DNA of 64,000 bases from Ochromonas danica (GCA_015146655.1 VKHL01000004.1:248001-312000), one strand, 5' to 3'. Positions 32,052 through 44,409 are shown, counted from the first letter of the stretch. A program made the numbers and translations. Notes: generated by a model from the sequence alone, not told the origin.

Positions 32052-33523
32052 CTAAACACAGTGTATTTTTCCTTTTTCTTTTAGCTCAGCTGCAAGATCA
32101 GGGAAGATAGCAATACTTTGACAAAACCGTTGTACAACTGAGATAAAACAACAACACGTGAACAAAACCTATCGATACATCTTAATAAAAGGAAAAACAC
32201 TTACCTAATTCATACAACTTCAGATCATAACGATTGACTTCCTTTACTCTGTTCATGAGCTCAGAGTCACCACGAATAGAATTCTTTTGTTGGGTGATGT
32301 GTTTACTTTCTCCACCACGCTCTCTTGAAATCGTAATATTATAAGCATTAGGAATAGCCCATAGACGAGTCAAGGCAGCAATGGACACATCGAAGTCTTC
32401 TTGAAGAGCGACAAAGAAGAGTCGATTAAGCGCTTCTACTGCTTTAGCATAGACCTAACAGTTTTGTAACAGTCAGATTGAAGACTCGTCAAAATACTTG
32501 AGAAAATACTCACCGCATCAGTGATAGTAATATTCCGATAAGGAAAAGAATCTGCACCTAACATTCGAGTAAAGATATTCTGATATTCAGGCATCTCAAT
32601 ATACTCTTGGAAGGTGACTTTAGGTTTCAACCCTTTCGATATCTCCTTGAACTCTGGTCTAACTTGAAAGAAATCTAAATTAGGACTGTGCCCACGATAA
32701 AAGAAAGCTGAGATAATCCTAGACAGAACAACAATTAATAACACAAAGAATAGCTTCACCAATGAACATTATCTATGATATATGATACCTTGCAGTAGGT
32801 TCTCGGAAAACAGCAACAGATGGCATGGATTGGAATATGAACTTTCTGTAGGAAGAAAACGAATATTAATTATCACAATAACAACCACACGAAGAACAAC
32901 ACAAGACAGATAGTGAATGAAGTTCAATCGACCTTTATTTCATTGGGAATTATTATTACTAACCTATTGGGAAAATGATTGATACATCCTTTAATTACTG
33001 CACAACGTCGAAAGGCATGCCAATCACAGAATCCAGGATTTAGACAACAATCTGAATTCTTCATAGGATCAAGATTACACATCATTTGACGTAAAACAGC
33101 TGTCATAGTTGTTCCACCACATTTAGGAATATGAATGAAATGAATTTCACGGAGTGGAGTTGTTGTTATTGGTGTTATGATAGGGGTGGCAATGACTGGT
33201 ACTGTAGCAGTACGTAATGAAGGATTGTCTTTCTGAGGTACTATAGGATTGTTATCGATATCTATCATCTCAGAGAGCTCTCCTTCACTCTGTGCTAGGT
33301 TAGTATTATCTATAGGAGTGGTAGACTCACCAAAGTGAAAGAACTTCTCAGTCGTCATCTCCGTTGGAACATGTTTGGAAAAGTAGAAAAATGATAATCC
33401 AGCAATTCCTAAAAATAAAAGAAACCATACACAATATTGAAGGTTTTGATTGAACTTATTCACTTTTCTTCTTGCCTTCAACAGCATCTCATTCAAGTGA
33501 TAACAATATTTTGTTGTAATCAA
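32052..33523 (-). CDS. Golgi-type membrane sulfotransferase
   Basis: Five exons, 33523-32964, 32845-32789, 32718-32514, 32454-32205 and 32137-32052, give 385 aa with all frames consistent. A short basic cytosolic end (KARRKVNKF) precedes one TM helix (VWFLLFLGIAGLSFFYF), the layout of a type II Golgi enzyme, then a Thr/Pro-rich stem. The 5'-phosphosulfate-binding motif FIHIPKCGGTTMTAVLRQ and the 3'-phosphate motif FREPTAR-IISAFFYRGHS, split across an intron, identify a PAPS-dependent sulfotransferase. It would transfer sulfate to glycans or proteins in the Golgi lumen. Many cysteines follow the first motif (CCLNPGFCDWHAFRRC), suggesting disulfides. The donor PAPS would come from the fusion enzyme at 864-4148. 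Confidence 0.85.
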
Positions 33524-33994
33524 TGTTGTTTTGTCTGTTGTTGTTTCGTGGTTACTAGTTGCGTGGGGTTAACTTGCTTGACTCGGGTTGGTTCAAGTTG
33601 GTTATAACTTGTAGTCTAACTTCATGTACGGAAGCTATGTACACTAACCTCGAGAAATACTGTTCGGAGATTCTTCCGTGATTTTAGTTCGCATGCAATC
33701 TCCTCGACTCTTTCGACCATGTGACGGGCTTCAGTCAGATGGTTTCATGCGAAGAGGACCCATTGGCCCGATGATCTAACGTTGTCATCGGTATAATTTT
33801 TTGATTCTGTCTGTGACATTTGTCCCTTCAATTCGCACGATTTTCTATCGGATTGATTCATGCAAATGAAGTGGATTCGTAAGGTGTTCGTGATTGTGAG
33901 ATAGGTCAATTTACATCAATGTAAAAAAATGGTCTATAGGATAGACCCCAGCGTGAGAGACTTACGACGACAGGTCGACTAATTGATATCGCTT
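33524..33994. other. Spacer between sulfotransferase and ATCase genes
   Basis: About 470 bases between two minus-strand genes. It should contain the sulfotransferase promoter. No gene or repeat is apparent. Confidence 0.5.
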
Positions 33995-35327
<1,333 letters not shown>

Positions 35328-35968
35328 GGTAGTGATTCAATGTCCAGGGAAGAGGAATGGAGAAGAGGTTGTCGATGTTGCAAGAACGGAACAGTCATGA
35401 AGAGATTAGGTCTAAACGCTGGCTATCTGGCTATCTGGCTATTTAGTCCTTGCTGCAGAGAAGAACCACTGCACTTGCAAGTCACCACAGAGTAACCTAA
35501 GCATATCATAACCTATATACGCATATCTTTCAGATCTTAATAAATTAGCCATAGGCATTAATAAAATTAATCTCCTTTCGTGATGACGAGCCAATATGTA
35601 TTTTTGAAAGAACTTTTATCAGAACATGATACGTTTCCTTTCGATTATTACTAATGACATGAAAGATATAATATATTCACAATTATTCTCTTAATATTTA
35701 TATATTCCCTTCATAAAGAAGCAGTCGTAAACAAGACAATTCGCTCAACATTCTCTCCACCTCTCTCTTTCTCACGCAATACTAACCATTGGATGAGTGG
35801 CTGGGATGAAAGTCCTATCATGCCTCTCAAAGCTCTCATTTTGGGAGTTAGAACTCCTCAAATGAAGATTCGTGTCCCCTCCATCCGATTGATCGACCGC
35901 CAACCCCAACCCCACAACAGCCATAATCGAATCGGTCGGTTCTGGCCCTATCCAACCCCTCAGTAAAG
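35328..35968. promoter_or_regulatory. Divergent promoter region, ATCase / Hsp70
   Basis: The 641-bp spacer serves two outward-facing genes. A short direct repeat of CTATCTGG occurs near 35421-35438. AT-rich sequence dominates 35520-35710. I could not assign a convincing heat-shock element by eye. Confidence 0.4.
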
Positions 35969-37975
35969 ATGACAACTTTTGTAGACGAAGAAGGACCTAT
36001 CATTGGTATTGATCTTGGAACTACTTACAGCTGTGTCGCTGTGTATGATCCTGAAAGTCAGAAGGTGACTGTCTTGCCCAACTCCATTGGAGGTGAGTTG
36101 ACTGTTTCTCACAGTTATTCTAAAATATCCCATCCGCCAAAATATCATTATCATTATTCTAAAACAATCCTATCCTTTCTATAATAAATTACAGAGAAGA
36201 CTACCCCTTCCTGGGTTGCTTTCACTTCTACTGGTCGTGTGGTGGGCCAGCCTGCCAAGCAGCAGGCTTCCATGAACGCTGCCAACACTGTGTACGACGT
36301 CAAGCGTATCATTGGCCGTTCTTTGGATGATCCTGTTACTCGTGAGGAGGCTCGCAGATTCCCTTTCCTCATCCTTGATGGTGGTGATGGTCGCCCTGTC
36401 ATTGAGGTCGAGTGGCGTGGTGTCAAGCAACGCTTGTCTCCTGAGGAGATCTCTTCCATGGTCTTGCTCGAGATGAAGCGCTCTGCTGAGGCTGCCCTCA
36501 ACAAGCCTATCAAGAAGGCTGTCATCACTGTCCCTGCTCACTTCAATGATCAGCAGCGTCAGGCTACTAAGGATGCTGGCCGCATCGCTGGTCTTGATGT
36601 TGTGAGAATCATCAACGAGCCCACTGCTGCTGCTCTTGCTTACGGTCTCCACAACAGCAAGTCTGGTGAGGGTGCCGCTGATCGCTCCAACGTGGTCATC
36701 TTCGATCTTGGTGGTGGAACTTTCGATGTCTCCGTCCTGTCCATGGAGGGAGGTGTGTTCGCCGTCAAGGCCACTGGTGGTGATACACACCTCGGTGGTG
36801 AGGATGTTGACAACGTGCTTGTTGAGCACTGCTTGAAGACCATTGAGGAGAAGCACGGCAAGAACGCCGCCAAGGCTATTCGTTCTTCTCAGCGCTCCCA
36901 GCAGCGCCTCCGCAAGGCTGTCGAAGCTGCCAAGCGTGCCTTGTCCACCACTTCTCAGACTGATATTGAGCTCGATGCCTTCATTGACGGTGCTGACTTC
37001 AACCTCACTCTGACCCGCGAGGTCTTCAACAAGCTCGCCAACCACCTCTTCGTTCGCTGCATTGACACTGTCAAGTCTGTGTTAAAGGATGCCAACATCA
37101 CTGCTGAAAGCGTCAGCGATGTTGTGTTGGTCGGTGGTTCCACCCGTATTCTTGCTCTCCAGGATCACTTGTTGCAGCTCTTCAACAACCGCATTGAGCT
37201 CTGCAAGTCTATCAACCCTGATGAGGCTGTCGCCTATGGTGCTGCCGTGCAGGGTGCTATCTTGAAGGCTGGTGGTACTGGTGGCGGAGCTGCCCTTGAG
37301 GGTTTGAGCTCTGACCTCGTGTTGTTGGATGTCACTCCTCTCTCCTTGGGTATTGAACTCGAGGGTAAGGTCATGTCCGTCCTCATCCCTCGTAACACTG
37401 CTATTCCTTGCGTCCGCTCTCGTGAGTACACCACTTGCGAAGACTGGCAGACTGAGATTGACGTCGTCGTCTTCGAGGGTGAGAGACCTCAGACCACTGC
37501 TAACAACAAGTTGGGTGAGTTCAAGATCAGCGGTGTTCAGAGAGCCAAGAGAGGTGAACCCAAGGTTGAGGTTACCTTCGCTCTTGATGCCAACGGTATC
37601 TTGTCTGTCACTGCCATGGATAAGGTCACTGGTGCCCAGGCCAAGGCTGATATCAAGGCTGACCGTGGACGCTTGACCGATGGTGACATCGAGAGAATGA
37701 TTGCCGATGCTGAGCGCTATCGTGAGGAGGATATGGCTTTGGCCCGCAAGATCCACCTCCGCAACGCTCTTGAGGAGGCTGTCTATACCATCAAGAGTGA
37801 TTTGACTGAGCGCAATGATATCACTGGTATCACTGAGCTTGATGACGTTATCTCTTGGATCGAGTCTGAGTCTGAGACTGCTTCCTATGAGCTCCTCTCT
37901 CGCAAGGCTGATCAACTTTTTGCTCGTTTCGGTGTGCGTGTTGATGCCACCGCCCGCATGAAGGATAGTCTCTAA
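35969..37975 (+). CDS. Hsp70-family chaperone, atypical C-terminus
   Basis: Exons 35969-36092 and 36195-37975 (intron 102 nt) give 634 aa. ATPase motifs: [61 protein letters not shown] and VLVGGSTRI. The substrate domain begins at [12 protein letters not shown]. The protein ends [10 protein letters not shown], without the EEVD of standard cytosolic Hsp70 or an HDEL-type ER signal, and has no signal peptide. That resembles ribosome-associated Ssb-type or otherwise specialised Hsp70s. Exon 2 uses C-ending, GC-richer codons far more than its neighbours, typical of very high expression. This also explains the long antisense frames under it. Confidence 0.93.
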
Positions 37976-38081
37976 ACTGTATGTAGCTTATCACCACTAG
38001 AGGTGCAAAGGGAATAACATCTTAATGCATTGCCGTCCTTACTCAATACATTCCAATCTTTCTTTGTTTATTAGTTACAAT

Positions 38082-38897
38082 TTAAGAAGGTGGGCCATTT
38101 AATACAGGTAACATCTTTGGGTGGAAGAGATTTATTAGATCTCTGACTGTACGGAAAGAGAAACCTTTCTTTGTCAATTCTCGTACAATAACAGGAACAG
38201 CCGGTATGCTATTGGGATGAATATCATGACATAGTATAATAGTACCTGGTTTAACACTTTCAATCACTTTCTTTACAATACTTTCTGTCGAAGGACGTTG
38301 CCAATCGAGTGTATCCAACGACCATAAGATAACAGACAATTGTAATTCATTGAAAATGCGCTTATTTAATCCACCATTTGTTTTACCATAGGGAGGTCTC
38401 ATTGTACTAGGCCATATTCCTGTAGCATTATAGATAGCTTGAGAAGTCTCTCTTAATTGAATACGTAGATCATCCCAAGAGATTTGTGATAAAACAGGAT
38501 GATTCCAGCCATGATTACCAATTTCATGACCATCACTGACAGCTTTCTTCAAGATATCAGGATGTAAGTGTGTCTTCACTCCCATAACATAGAAAGTAAC
38601 ATGAGCTGTAATATTCTCTGTTAATTGTAGTTGTTTCAAAGAGTCAAGTAGTTGATGAGTTAAGACTTGGTGAGGACCATCATCAAACGTCAGTGCTACG
38701 ACTTTGTTATTCTTAGCATTGAAAGAACGAAATGTGCCATGCTGCGATAAGACCAAAGTAAGGATAGCAAGAAGTAGTAAAGCTATGGTCTGGTATCGTT
38801 CAAGCATGATTGGGAACAAATTGCAAAAGAAAATGAACAGTGAAACCAAACGACATTCCATGGAAGTCACCATGGATTCCATTTCAACAACTGACAA
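38082..38897 (-). CDS. Polysaccharide deacetylase (NodB/chitin-deacetylase family)
   Basis: Intronless, 271 aa from the first ATG. A shorter form from the Met at 38807 would begin directly with a signal peptide or anchor (LERYQTIALLLLAILTLVL). All five NodB motifs are visible: TFDDGPH (metal Asp and base), HEIGNHGWNHP (two metal His), RPPYGKTN, DTLDW and ILCHDIH. The enzyme removes acetyl groups from N-acetylglucosamine in chitin-like or other polymers at the cell surface or in the secretory pathway. It is convergent with Hsp70 (106 bases between stops). The substrate cannot be predicted. Confidence 0.9.
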   Translation of the reverse strand: MSVVEMESMVTSMECRLVSLFIFFCNLFPIMLERYQTIALLLLAILTLVLSQHGTFRSFNAKNNKVVALTFDDGPHQVLTHQLLDSLKQLQLTENITAHVTFYVMGVKTHLHPDILKKAVSDGHEIGNHGWNHPVLSQISWDDLRIQLRETSQAIYNATGIWPSTMRPPYGKTNGGLNKRIFNELQLSVILWSLDTLDWQRPSTESIVKKVIESVKPGTIILCHDIHPNSIPAVPVIVRELTKKGFSFRTVRDLINLFHPKMLPVLNGPPS

Positions 38898-39008
38898 TGG
38901 TTCTCATGTAAGTTAGACCAGTTAGGAACGGAAGATCACGTGGACTACCATAAGGGTAGAGGTAATTGATTTATTAAAAAGAGCATGCAAGGAAAAAGCA
39001 ACACATTT

Positions 39009-39791
39009 TTAATCGCGTCGCTTGGACAGAATTGAGAGTACACGAACAAATAAATTGATAGAATTAAGATAAATGGCCAGACTTTCATTAATAGGGTCAA
39101 AGTTTTGACCTCTCTCCTCTGCATTGGTTATCAAACGTCTGGTATCCGTGATAGTTAATCCACTAAAAACAACCAAACCTCCATAAAGTGAGATATTCTG
39201 AAAAAGTGGATTAGGGGAGAAAAGGCCCAATAGGCCCACAACGACCAAACCAGTTAACCCAGTGCGAAGGGGAGCCTCATACTTTGCAAGTTGGTAGGGA
39301 TCTGCCTTGAACCCAACAGCAGAGAGTCCACACATCATAGTCCCAGTGATAATAGCAGCTTCAGTGATGAGTGGGCCACCAAAATATCCGACCAGACAAC
39401 AGCTAGCGCCCATTGCAGTATTCAACCCCATCCATAGTGCTTTTTTTAGGATGGGCTTCTGATTCATATCAGTAACGATAGTTCCCACAAGAAGAGGTGT
39501 GAGTGCCATCATTTGCATGGCAAAGCAAGCGAAAGGAGAAGACATGGCAAGATATTCTCCGAATCCAAGATGATAAAATACACAACCAGATAACCCTGTC
39601 ATAGCTAGACCACCTGCTGTATAAGCATAAGTTGACTTTACTTTCTCACTAACTTCATTATGTAGACGAGTGCTAGGAGGGTGAGAAGATGAATAAGACA
39701 GCCTAGAAAGACTGCGTGCTGTCAACAATAACTCATTTCTTCGGATAGTGTTCATTAAAGGAATTCTAGCAAGCCTCATCATCATCATCAT
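39009..39791 (-). CDS. TMBIM5/GHITM-like mitochondrial BAX-inhibitor family protein
   Basis: Intronless, 260 aa. The N-terminus is rich in Arg/Ser/Leu (MRLARIPLMNTIRRNE, then ARSLSRLSYSSS), fitting a mitochondrial presequence. Seven or so membrane segments follow. The C-terminal family pattern is DTRRLITNAE...DPINESLAIYLNSINLFVRVLSILS, with the paired aspartates or glutamates of the BAX inhibitor-1 fold. Members are membrane channels or exchangers affecting Ca2+/H+ balance and cristae. The start is five consecutive ATG codons preceded by a GAA repeat, so the exact first residue is uncertain. Confidence 0.85.
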   Translation of the reverse strand: MMMMMRLARIPLMNTIRRNELLLTARSLSRLSYSSSHPPSTRLHNEVSEKVKSTYAYTAGGLAMTGLSGCVFYHLGFGEYLAMSSPFACFAMQMMALTPLLVGTIVTDMNQKPILKKALWMGLNTAMGASCCLVGYFGGPLITEAAIITGTMMCGLSAVGFKADPYQLAKYEAPLRTGLTGLVVVGLLGLFSPNPLFQNISLYGGLVVFSGLTITDTRRLITNAEERGQNFDPINESLAIYLNSINLFVRVLSILSKRRD

Positions 39792-39815
39792 CTTCTTCTT
39801 CTTCTTCTTCTTCTT
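39777..39815. repeat. (CAT)n(CTT)n microsatellite over a start codon
   Basis: On the minus strand this reads about eight GAA units running into five ATG units at the start of the TMBIM5-like gene. Confidence 0.8.
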
Positions 39816-40019
39816 GTCAATCTCTCAGTGATGTTGTGCAGTTGAAGGGAAGGTGAACATGAGAGACACAAACACGTCCATTACAGACAAACACATGATA
39901 AACATGTCATTGCGTTTGTTTGCTGTCCCACAATCCGCATGTTGGAATCCATGGAATGCCATCAACCGTTTTCCCGCTTTTCCTTCACCATCATCAAAAA
40001 CCAATCTATAACTATCATC

Positions 40020-41750
40020 ATGCAGAGACTAGCTGATCGAATAAGTAAAGAATTTGCGTTTATAGATCGACCCATTGAAATTGATGTCTTAGATGGCAAT
40101 GGCGGTAAAGTGGTTGTCTTGTGGTGTTCTTGTTGATTTCTCACTGTTGGTTTCTCATCGTTGTTTTCTTGTCTGTCTTCGATGGTGTGATAATAATAGA
40201 CATGTTTCAAGTATACAAAGGAATACCTTCCAATCTATCCGCTTATGACTTTGTTCATGTTCTACAAGATCCTGGATGCTTTTATTTCTTTGCTATAGCT
40301 TGTGCTCCATCTGATCGGTCATCACCCAAGACTAGCTCTATGATTATGAGACGAGACTTATGTTGGCTTACAGGTTTGTCTGTTTATGACTTGTGTTCTT
40401 AATATAGATTTTAATGGGTGGATTAAATTAGACCCATTGCCACCACAATTGGAGAGCGCAAGTGATCGATCGCTCACTGTCGTTTGGCAAGCTGTAACGT
40501 TTTGTGGCATTAACTCACCTCAAATATTGGAATCTGTATCCTATTCATTAGAAATTGCGGAAGGAGTAGAATGGAAAGATGGCATGTTGTCCAGATACAT
40601 CAATGATGTCACTGCGTTGGATTATATGGAAGTATGCAATGTGAAGAGTGGTACTATATTTGTCATTGAAAATTTGAAGCCTGCTACGTGGTATCATGTT
40701 CGATTAGCAGTTCATTATCTTGGTTTTCGTGTAGCAAGTGAATCGATGTCGATGCACACTGTCAAGGCGGCACCATCACCCCCTGGAGAGCCTCGCATAT
40801 CTATTCTCCCTGTAAAGAATTCGTTTGATACGGTGTCTGATGAACCTAAAAGACTGGATGTCGTCGTTACTTGGACACCATCTCAAGCAAATGGACAACC
40901 TGTACAGCGTTATCAGGTGCATGTGAAGCGTTTTGATCACGAAGGGAATGTGTTATACGATGACCCGCCCATGTTGAGGAAGAGATCTTTACCTGAGATT
41001 AAAAATAGCGACAAAGCTATTGGAGGGTTAATTAAACAAGACCGAAAGGCCAATCAATGGATCCAGTCCAAGGGCAAAAGCTTAGTGCAAATACAGCATT
41101 CGATAGTTGCTCGAGAGAATTCGCCATCAAGGAGTCGTTCTCGATCTCCAAGTTTAAGCCCAACACCCGGACAGAATTTTTCCCCAGCAATCAATAAAGG
41201 ATCGCAGTCCCATGCTGCTTGGAAAATTGTGTATGATAATCTTTCCCGAAGTGTCCGACTAGGAAGTCCCTATTCCTATGATGGAACATGGTGGATTCGC
41301 ATTCGAGCTAGAAATACGTTGGGTTGGTCTGATTTTAGCCCTATTGTTGTGCTTAGTCGAGCAAGTCATCCTACTCTATTCACTTTACCTACAAACAAGG
41401 CTACTATCACGGTTTATCCGACAACATCAGATGATCGAGAGAAAACAGAAGATCTACCAACTTTGTCTCGTGCATCCTATTCGATAGAAGAAGAGTCAGA
41501 ATTGGATGAGCCAGTCAAAGATGCATTGCGACTTCATCATAGCGCTTCCCTCCAGAATTTGCGCGGTAGTGCCTCAGTTACTGATCGCAATAGGAGTTCA
41601 GCGTCGTCCAAGGGCCCTGAGGTGGATAGCCCAGCGAATCCAAAGCGAACAACAGCGGGAATGCCATCTTCCCGTTCTCCAAATCTTTTGCATGGAGGGC
41701 TTGAAGGTACAAGTAATAAGGGATCATCTCTCCCTTCTATTCGCTTATGA
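40020..41750 (+). CDS. Fibronectin type III domain protein
   Basis: Exons 40020-40104, 40200-40373 and 40408-41750; introns are 95 and only 34 nt, all frames consistent, 533 aa. After ~90 N-terminal residues (FVHVLQDPGCFYFFAIAC) come two FN3 domains. The first is PPQLESASDRSLTVVWQAV...LKPATWYHVRLAV. The second is DVVVTWTPSQANGQPVQRYQVHVKRF...WWIRIRARNTLGWSDFS. The second is interrupted between strands by a basic, Ser/Arg-rich insert of ~100 residues (SPSRSRSRSPSLSPTP). The C-terminal ~130 residues are Ser-rich and probably disordered. There is no signal peptide or TM helix, so it is likely intracellular. Function unknown. The 34-nt second intron is at the lower size limit and should be confirmed. 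Confidence 0.75.
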
Positions 41751-42223
41751 TAAAATATGCCTATGAAAGGTTGTCTGTGTTGTGTGACAGCATGTTGTTG
41801 TGTCTGGCAATACTCAGTTTGATGTTCTTATGGTTGTATTCTAGTTGAATGTTTTGACGGATATGTATGTAGCTAAGTTGAATTAACCTCCACATCATAA
41901 TTAGTGACAAATTGCTTGTCAAAAGTCACACCAAACTGTTCCAGAAGTCTGCTTTGGTTAAGTGGCAGGGAGTGTAACGATGGAGTTGTTCACTTCGTCA
42001 GTCCACTCCAGGCCACCACAGTCCAAGAAACTCTCATTCTGTTCTTGTAAAACTTGTATTTTGCGGATTTTAAGTCATATCTGATATCATAGTTGGGCAA
42101 CTCCTCATCGACCTCCCACTGGCCTTTTGATGAAAGCTGACCCCCAGGACCGACCAGGGGTGTAGCTTCGTGGAGATTGCTGGCAGGATAATAGAATATT
42201 TGCAGAATTGATTTCCATTCTAG
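41751..42223. other. Spacer between FN3 and C2-GRAM-VASt genes
   Basis: About 470 bases between two plus-strand genes. No gene seen. It should hold the promoter of the downstream gene. Confidence 0.5.
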
Positions 42224-44409
42224 ATGTCTGTTTGTCCATTTACCAATAACAATAATTCATCCAATAAAATGTATTTACGACTGGAAAGATTGCAAGCCAA
42301 AGACCTGGTGGATACTAGTACGCCAGCCGATTCACAAGACCCGGGATTAATATTGAAAGTTGGAAGCGAAGAACATGAGACATCAAGGCTGGTTTTGACC
42401 ACATGATTTCATTTTAAATTCTATGACTAACAGTAATGCCTGTTCAGAGTGAAGCATGCGGGAATGAATGCAGATTTCATCGAAACCTATGATATTGAGG
42501 TGGATCCAAAAGGTTATTCGGATGGCAGTCTCGAGGTGTGTATTGTTTTGAGCTTGTTCGTGTGCTAAAATTCTCTTCTTATCCTAATATATCTATCCCC
42601 TCTTATTAGATTGCCGTGGAAGTCATCAATCGTGGTTACGGTGGAAAGCAGTTGGTCCATATTGGAATTGGAAAAGCCTCTCTCAAGTCTTTGGTTCCTA
42701 CCTTAGACAAGGCTACTGCCATAAGCATAGATTTAATTCATTATAGCAAGAGTGCAAATGTCAAGCAAGGCAAGGTACTAATGCTTGCAACACTTTCCGA
42801 TACTCGCTATTCTGGTGAGTTATTTGTCTAAGTTGCTTTGTGGAGGAAGAAAATAATAGTCGCTGAATACTTTTAGACAGAGAAGTTGAACCAGTTGCAA
42901 TGCAGAAGCTGGGCGATGATGCAAAGAGCGAAATGATCGCTCAAACCTTCGGAGATGTTGGAGAGCTCATTGATGGTAAGCTGCTCAGTGTATACTCGAT
43001 TGTGTTTGCTCAGATTTCTCACTTCTTACTGCGCTTGTGATCAGACTTCCACTGTGGCTATACAGGATCAAAGATGGTGTATTACGGTCGTCTCTACGTC
43101 ACAACTCACTATATATGCTTCAGTTCGAAGCTGTTTGGCAAAGAAGTTACAGTTCGGATTCCTTTCCATCACATCAAATCTATTACACGCACTGTGGATC
43201 ACTTTTTTAAACTGAAAGCTATCCTTCTTATCGATGCTGGAAAGATTTATCGTTTCCATTCCTTTTGGGACTTTGATCAATCTTTACGCAATCTAAACAA
43301 AGCATTGGATAGTTATCGTGACAGAGCCAATGGCAACCTGACAGACGAAGAAAATCGATTGAGATCTACGTCCAGTCAAAGTTCGAATGGCGAGGTGATT
43401 GATGAGCAAGCGTCTTCAACATCCGTGAGACTAAGTTCCGATTTCGATTTGGCGGAGGTTTTGAAAACAGAGAGTGAGAAATGTCGTTACAAGATCACCG
43501 TAATCTCTCAACAAACCCTCCCAGTTTCTATTGATACCTTTGCGAAGTTATTTATCGATGACAATGCTCCTTTCAGCTATAAGCTGTACCATGAGTCTGT
43601 TAAAGACACGGATGTTGTGATGAGTTGCTGGCAAACGGTGGGTGGATCCCTGGAAATGAGTCGCGACTTGAAGTTCTTTAAACCAGTGAACCTTCCAGGT
43701 CTAGCATCTACTCGAGGAGTAAAGTTGCAGAACTACAAGAGGTTTGGGGATGTGGGGCTGTTGCTTTGCTCCTCCACTCATCTTGAAGATGTTCCTGCAG
43801 CGGATTGCTTCTCTGTCGATGACTGCATGGAAGTAGGAGCAAGTGGTCCTGATGCAGTCAAAGTGACAATCACCTTTCAAGTGACATTTGTGAAGAGTAC
43901 TTTGATGAAGACATTTATTGAGAGTCCTACCAATTCGGAGATGAAGAAGTGGTTGGCGGCATATTTCGAGCATCTTCAAAAGGTAACGAGCAAATATTGA
44001 CAGGTTTATAAAATTGCTTTTGCTTATTATTCTACGGTATTGCGTGACACAGAATTGCACCAAATACAAGCCGGCGTTGATAGAGATGACAGTTGATAAC
44101 AAGAGCGAGGAGTCTGCAAAAGCCGCTCCCTCCGTTGCCACACCATCACCATCACCATCACCCCCACCTCAGAAAATTGAATATGCTAACTCAACTCTAC
44201 CCTTGAATGGAAATTTGAAAGTGCTTGAAGATCATCTTCCCTTGGCTGCTTTAATTTTGGGGGCAGTATTCTTGCTTCTCATTTTACTGCTGATCTTTTG
44301 CGTGTTCTTGCTCACAAGAGAAGTACATTCTTTGACACTCTCTGTATTGCGCGCGGAAAAACTACTCAATTCGCTCGTCTCTTCGACTACTTCTATTTCT
44401 GCCCAGTAA
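42224..44409 (+). CDS. C2-GRAM-VASt protein with C-terminal membrane anchor (sterol/lipid transfer type)
   Basis: Six exons: 42224-42387, 42448-42535, 42610-42814, 42877-42975, 43045-43982 and 44053-44409, about 616 aa. The C2 domain (YLRLERLQAKDLVD...DPGLILKVG...FIETYDIEV) is followed by a GRAM domain (MVYYGRLYVTTHYICFSSKLFG, VRIPFHHIKSITR). A VASt domain comes next (DTFAKLFIDDNAPFSYKLYHES, VTFQVTFVKSTLMKTFIES). The last exon adds one TM helix (LAALILGAVFLLLILLLIF). This order matches plant VAD1/BAGP1-type and animal GRAMD1 (Aster)/yeast Lam proteins, which move sterols between ER and plasma membrane. The first intron needs a GC donor (AG|GCTGGT) to keep the frame; the others are GT-AG. Retaining the last intron gives a stop (GTSKY-type end at 43998-44000) and a soluble form. 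Confidence 0.83.

Noticed and set aside
864-33523. A sulfur-metabolism gene cluster
   Set aside because: Only two PAPS-related genes occur, 28 kb apart, with unrelated genes between them.
36179-37915. Two long open frames (288 and 277 codons) on the minus strand under Hsp70
   Set aside because: They are mirror images of the strongly C-biased Hsp70 codons and show no protein character of their own.
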